Shown here: piece after piece, positions 59,511-64,000 of the stretch | How positions within the stretch are numbered: the stretch's first letter is position 1 | Layout of the letters: every line of letters starts with the position of its first letter | Assembly: GCF_043290135.1 (NCBI RefSeq) | Contig: NC_134710.1 | Location: 254,428,592-254,492,591, forward strand | DNA: 64,000 nt | Source of the DNA: Rhipicephalus microplus | Lineage: Eukaryota; Arthropoda; Arachnida; Ixodida; Ixodidae | Direction: 5' to 3' | The notes under the pieces: generated by a model | The model's database searches: none | Told to the model about the DNA's origin: nothing | Seen by the model: the letters and a program-made list of their open reading frames with translations, nothing else | Position numbers and translations under genes: made by a program

Positions 59511-59524
59511 TATAGCTTATGGGT

Positions 59525-59722
59525 CGACTCGCTTAGACTCACTCAGACTCACATTGAGCTGTGAGCCGGAGTGTGAGTGAGTCTGGATGATTGGTGCATT
59601 GGTGAGTGAGTCCGAGTGAGTCCTGTTGAAGAAAATGTTTGGGAGAGTGAGTCCGAGTGAGATCGGCTCAGGAAAATTCAAAGGGAAACTTGTATTTCAT
59701 GAGTGAGGCTGAGTGAGCTCCA
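59525..59722. repeat. Degenerate GAGTGAGTCC array with inverted part
   Basis: Repeated gtgagtgagtccgagtgag-like words extend to about 59720. The left part contains the reverse words actcactcagactcac, so 59533-59584 can fold (agactcactca versus tgagtgagtct). Confidence 0.7.
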
Positions 59723-59844
59723 CGATATTTGCCGATTTATGTCCGCAGTCGTTATTAAAGTTGTAGTAGAAGTTTAAATAAATAAGTTTCAAAGTCGTCA
59801 TTGATGGTTACTCTCAGCCCATGTATACCGATGAGTTGTCACAA

Positions 59845-59876
59845 ATAAATAAATGAATAAATAAATAAATAAATGT
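59845..59876. repeat. (AAAT)n microsatellite
   Basis: About eight aaat units with one g. Confidence 0.85.
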
Positions 59877-59899
59877 GGCAAGCACACAAACACAAGGCA

Positions 59900-60400
59900 G
59901 GCAGTTCACTTTATCGATCCGTAAGTTCGCGTACCGGCCTTGTGGTCGTGATGTCGCTGCATGCATTTCACACAGGGGCGCACCCATGACAGCGGCAGCA
60001 GTGCAGCGCGAGACTGCAGGGTTATCCATTCGTTTGTGTACGGCCCATTTGACGGAAGTCAGAGATCGTTGCACAGGAGGAATTGCGCGTGCAGGAACGT
60101 GTCGTACCTGTTGGGCCGCCATGCAACGCTTTGCGGGGGTTTACGTGGTGGGGCACTTGTTTACGCAAGCGATGGCGGCGGTGCTCCTTTGGTTGGGGTT
60201 CCGCGCCGATGACTCAGAATGGCCCAACGAAGGCATCCATTTCCTGTTAGGCACGGGACCCAGAGCGCCGAACGAGCGGTGTCCGCGACACGTTTGCGCG
60301 TGCTTGTGGGACACTCGTTTCCAGACCCTCGTGTTGCTGCACCGTACCCTCGACCGACGACCCGCAAACCTTCAATATTAGACGATCATATCTCGCTCCT
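59900..60400. other. CpG-rich block, possible promoter or exon
   Basis: A 168-codon plus-strand frame begins at GTG, and a minus-strand frame begins ATGGCGGCCCAACAG and meets a GTACGA donor-like site after 15 nt. Neither has a recognisable domain. The base composition resembles the CpG-rich block around the M1 exon, so a promoter is possible. Confidence 0.25.
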
Positions 60401-61995
60401 CGAGCAGTGATTACGCGATGGAGCATATCATCATGTTAACATTACAAGACATGTATATAGTACATGCGGATTTCAAGGTTTTGTGAATGCAGTCTTTACT
60501 TTACTGAACATTTGTCTTAATACACATGATCAGTTCACCATGAGCTGTTAAACTCATATTTTTGTTTTTATCCTCGCATAAAGCGACGCGAATTATTTAG
60601 GTCATGAAACGTCGAATGCACCGACCCAGCTGTTTTCGTGCGTATGCGTCCACTGTACCTATATCACTGTTTGTGTAGTGCTAAATATGCAATGCCACTA
60701 CGGCGGCACAAAAAGCCATCTTTAAAATAGCCAATGCTCGACGATCTAGCGCTCGCGTGCAGCTTTTATTCCGCCGCCAAGTATTGCTTCTCGACAATGG
60801 ACGGCTACGTCGACGTTGCGCGGAGAGGAATCGGCGTTTCCGCTCGTGTGCGCCGCATACTTTTCGCCGACCAAGTTTGTGTGAGATGTGTAAGAGGTTC
60901 CAGAGCACTGCGGTGGAAAATACAATACCGCTTAAAAGTAATCAGTGTTGCGCAGGGAACCTGCGCAAGGCCATCGCATTGTATATTCAGGGAGTATACA
61001 AGTGCCTTCTTGCTTCATGCAACGCTTCTTTCCCAATCGTGCTTAATGTAAATGGGGTCCATGGTCGTTGTAGTACCTGCACCGGAATGACTGGCCGCTG
61101 TGACCTCAGTCAGCACTGGAGCTTCCCGTTTTCAAAAGCGTATTTCACGAAGGAATTTCCTTCTTCCTTAAATGTGTGCATGCTGCTGTCGTCAAACCGG
61201 TGGTGCCGTCATCACGGCAGCAATTACTAAAAGTCACCAATACACTTTGCAAAATGACACCAGCTGCGTATGATTGACTCAAATATTATCGTGGATTTCT
61301 ATTTCTTCTAAAGTAACTGGACATTTGCACTTTTTGTGGGGTTATTCACACGTAGCAAGATGACCCGCAAACCTGTTTCTGGCAGCCTAACGAAACGAGT
61401 TCTCCCTCTTGCTACGTCTTATCTTCACTTATCTAGATTACTTCCTGAGCAAACTATTTAGTTTTATCTTCCTAAGAACAAGTGTACACACAGCTTTCTC
61501 CGTCATAACTGCGTAACATAAGTTATGCACTCGCAGCCTTGTAAGTCTTTGAGGCATTCGCACGCGTAACTTTACATTGACGGTGTATGGGCGCTTAAGG
61601 CGAACAAAACTTGGGGAGAGAAAGAACTCCACGAAAGGTTGTTTTGCATAAGAAGCGAGGCAAGTGCTGCAGTATAGCGACCCGCAGCGCATGCCTCGTT
61701 TCGCCGGTGTTATTTAGCACGAGAACCGATGAACGGATACTATCGCGCACGTTCTCCTGTCGTTGCCGACCTTCACGAAACAAATTTACCGGTTTTTAGC
61801 GTATACGCACTGCTACAAGCTATACCGCCTCAGACGCCAGTTGTATTATATCGTTGGAATATTGCACCTGCCTCGCAGTGTCGCTTATGCGAGCTTCGCT
61901 AAGTGGCTAATAAATACGTTGTGTGGCAATGTACTATAGAGATCATTTCAGTTTGCATGACCTTAGCTGGACTTCCGTAATTTTTTCCATGCGGT
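60401..61995. other. No recognisable gene
   Basis: A 157-codon frame at 60757-61230 begins at GTG and is Cys/Arg-rich without a known pattern. Otherwise AT-rich. Confidence 0.25.
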
Positions 61996-61997
61996 CT

Positions 61998-62022
61998 CGT
62001 GTGTGTGCGTGTGTGTGTGCGT

Positions 62023-62114
<92 letters not shown>
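61998..62114. repeat. (GT)n microsatellite
   Basis: About 58 dinucleotides, with GTGC interruptions in the first 30 bp and pure GT from about 62034. Potential Z-DNA-forming tract. Confidence 0.97.
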
Positions 62115-62115
<1 letters not shown>

Positions 62116-62299
62116 TTATTAAACCCAACGTGAGCTCATTTTACTCCGTTTACTGCGAAAAAATCGCACAAGATAAGCGACTCTGCGGCGCTCAAGTATA
62201 ATCGAGAAATATCTCCTGCGAACAAGTATCTACTTCAGGTCGAACATACTGGGAGTGTCATTGGTACTCTCTCGCGTCGTAAGAACAATTCTCCTGTTG

Positions 62300-63200
62300 G
62301 TAAACTCGACGATCGTTTGCAGTGATAGAACGCGTCACGCCACGTCCTGTGTACACGCGGGCGCTGCGTCTATGATCTATCACTAGTTACGCGCATGTGC
62401 ACGTTCTCGACGCTTGTCGAGCCGAGTTCGAAAGCACTATCACAGAGCCGCCAGTCCCTTTCCGGAGTGTGAATGTATATCTTCTCGGGTGGTAAATGAC
62501 GTCATCGTGCGGCAGTGGCATTCGAAGGTCCTACCGGACAGACTGCTTCGGGCCACGCGTGGCGCCGCAGTTGCAAGGACTGTCGTTGGCACGCCTACTG
62601 TTACGTGCGCTGTCAAGAGAGGCAAGGAGAGAAGCCAGTTCTGAAGCGCGCACGCCCCGTAGACGCGACAAGGTGGCGTAATAAACAGTAACTTGCCCGT
62701 CGCCTGGTCGAATGAGGCGGCTTGCGTTGGGAGTGCGAGCCCGTGCGATTTAACAGGCGGACGCCTTGGCTGGCGAGCACCCGGGCAGTCAAAATTAAGT
62801 CCCTCTGTATGCGCGCGCGAGTGAACAAAAATGAAGCCTCCTGAATAGACTGTCCCCTCGGCGTCTAGTTGATTCTCCGCATCCTTCTGTGGCGGCAACG
62901 GTGAGGAGCAGTGGCCACACGTCATCCTCTCCTTGCTTTGTGTGCAGTCCCTGGGGTCTTCGTGACCTGCACGTTTCGCCTGCGGCCAGTCTGCGTGCCA
63001 CAGCTCGAAAAACAGCAACCCCGCCGCCTTTCTTTTCATTTTCCTCCGTTGACAGTAGGCGCGCGCAGCGGTTTATTTGCTGCTCGCCCGAGCTTTTGCC
63101 TCCACTGGCTTTTGAGTCCGACTGTGAAGGCGCCCGAGGTCACGCGCGCTGCGCAGACCTACATTTGTCAATCCCGCTTTCTTTACTTGTAGACGACCGC
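62300..63200. other. CpG-rich block without a recognisable gene
   Basis: A 199-codon minus-strand frame (62440-63039) and overlapping plus-strand frames are present. None has a domain I recognise, and long frames are expected by chance in CpG-rich DNA where stops are rare. Confidence 0.25.
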
Positions 63201-63529
63201 GCACTTATGAACAAACAAAGAAGTGCTAAAAAACGTCCACTTATGGCCGTACTAAGAGAACAAGGGAGCGCTGCTCACGGTGAACAAAGAAAATTTAGAG
63301 TTAGTTGTGAGGAAATTGATACTTTATCATGGAAAGTTCAGACGCAGTGAAATATGTACACACAAAGGCTAGTTTTTCAAACGTGAGTATCTTCTAAAAT
63401 CACTCCTTTTTTTCCTTTTTTCTTCTCACTACTGTAAGGCAAAAAAAATGTTGACTGGGGTGAATGGGAGGGGTCGTACGCGTTATTTCATGCCTCATTG
63501 AGCGCTGGCTACGAGTGTTTGAGGTCCGC

Positions 63530-63745
63530 CGTGATGGCCCACTCGGCTGCTGACCCGAAATACGTCGGTTCAATTTCATCCGCGGCGGTTGCATGTCGAT
63601 GCAGACGGAGACGTGCTGTAGTCCAATGTATTGTACGGTTTCATAACGCGTTAAAGAACCCCAATTGGCGGAAATTACTTCAAGCCGTCAGCTACTGTGT
63701 CTTTTATAGTCTGAATCGCTTTAGGACTTCGAACCACACAAACCA
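63530..63745 (+). mobile_element. Diverged tRNA-derived SINE
   Basis: gatggcccactcggctgctg, acccgaaatacgtcggttca, atccgcggcggttgcat, gcgttaaagaaccccaattg and gcggaaattacttcaagccg follow the SINE order from head to body. The tail is lost. Confidence 0.6.
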
Positions 63746-64000
63746 ATCAAATTTCAGGATCACGTATGTCTCTCCGCATGGCGCACGTAGGAGTGAGCCA
63801 CAACATCAGCCGTGTTGCGGAAGGCACGGCCGCGGCCACGAATTCACTGTATGTAGGGCACTTTTTTTCCAAGTCAAGCCAGTTTTACACGACTCTTGCG
63901 CGCCCGACCGGCTTTTATCAAAGTCGAGTAAGTCAAATTATTGTCACGGGGTCGTGACGTGAACGAAGGGAGCAGATTCCAGGTCGAGGAAGAAACTGTT

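Noticed and set aside
61923..62201. Cys/Val-rich peptide
   Set aside because: Translation of the (GT)n tract.
62440..63039. 199-codon minus-strand frame
   Set aside because: In a CpG-rich block where stop codons are rare; competing frames on both strands and no domain.

Overview
The window looks like nuclear DNA of an arthropod, most probably a metastriate (hard) tick. The main reason is a set of dispersed repeats that I recognise as tick-type. They include several copies of a tRNA-derived SINE resembling Ruka of Rhipicephalus, with a (TGAT)n tail, a gtttaacg(t)cccaaaaccacc motif and a CCGCGGCGGGG head. There are also other tRNA-headed composite repeats, an RTE-type LINE ending in (TGATGA)n, THAP-domain fragments, abundant tetranucleotide microsatellites and very sparse coding sequence. 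The species assignment is inference; no database search was possible.

Layout. 0-8 kb: a THAP zinc-finger coding remnant (minus strand), a 264-bp TA-flanked MITE, two SINEs, a large repeat built of about 150-bp minisatellite units (copy A, 4.28-5.73 kb) and two decayed LINE 3' ends. 8.1-9.35 kb: a CpG-rich block with the only convincing host gene, the first coding exon of a membrane-anchored M1 (aminopeptidase N-type) metallopeptidase on the plus strand. It stops at a strong splice donor at 9346, and I found no second exon in the remaining 54 kb. Everything to the right may therefore be intron 1 or intergenic. 9.35-30 kb: repeats, including two copies of a composite repeat with a tRNA-like tail, a foldback element at 14.55-15.07 kb, a nested TIR element plus RTE fragment at 16.5-17.1 kb, and SINEs. 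30-43 kb: a GGAY microsatellite, two copies of a TTAA-flanked TIR element, a long inverted repeat at 34.7-35.4 kb, a 67-bp near-palindrome containing a THAP-like start at 39.1 kb, and a 660-bp TIR element carrying a gag-like segment at 41.5-42.2 kb. 43-54 kb: mostly unclassified sequence, then a (TATG)n array, copy B of the minisatellite repeat and a large ACAG/GATA array. 54-57.3 kb: a 5'-truncated RTE LINE with a 7-bp candidate target-site duplication. It is split by a 685-bp insertion that holds what looks like a complete minus-strand core promoter, short first exon and splice donor. 57.3-64 kb: minor tandem repeats, a (GT)n tract, CpG-rich blocks without a recognisable gene, and a decayed SINE.

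The genes do not form a pathway. The window is one gene 5' end embedded in layered mobile DNA. The observations most worth checking are the promoter-exon-donor cassette inside the LINE, the palindromic THAP start, the TIR element with a gag fragment, and a series of extremely short SINE copies that still have perfect target-site duplications.
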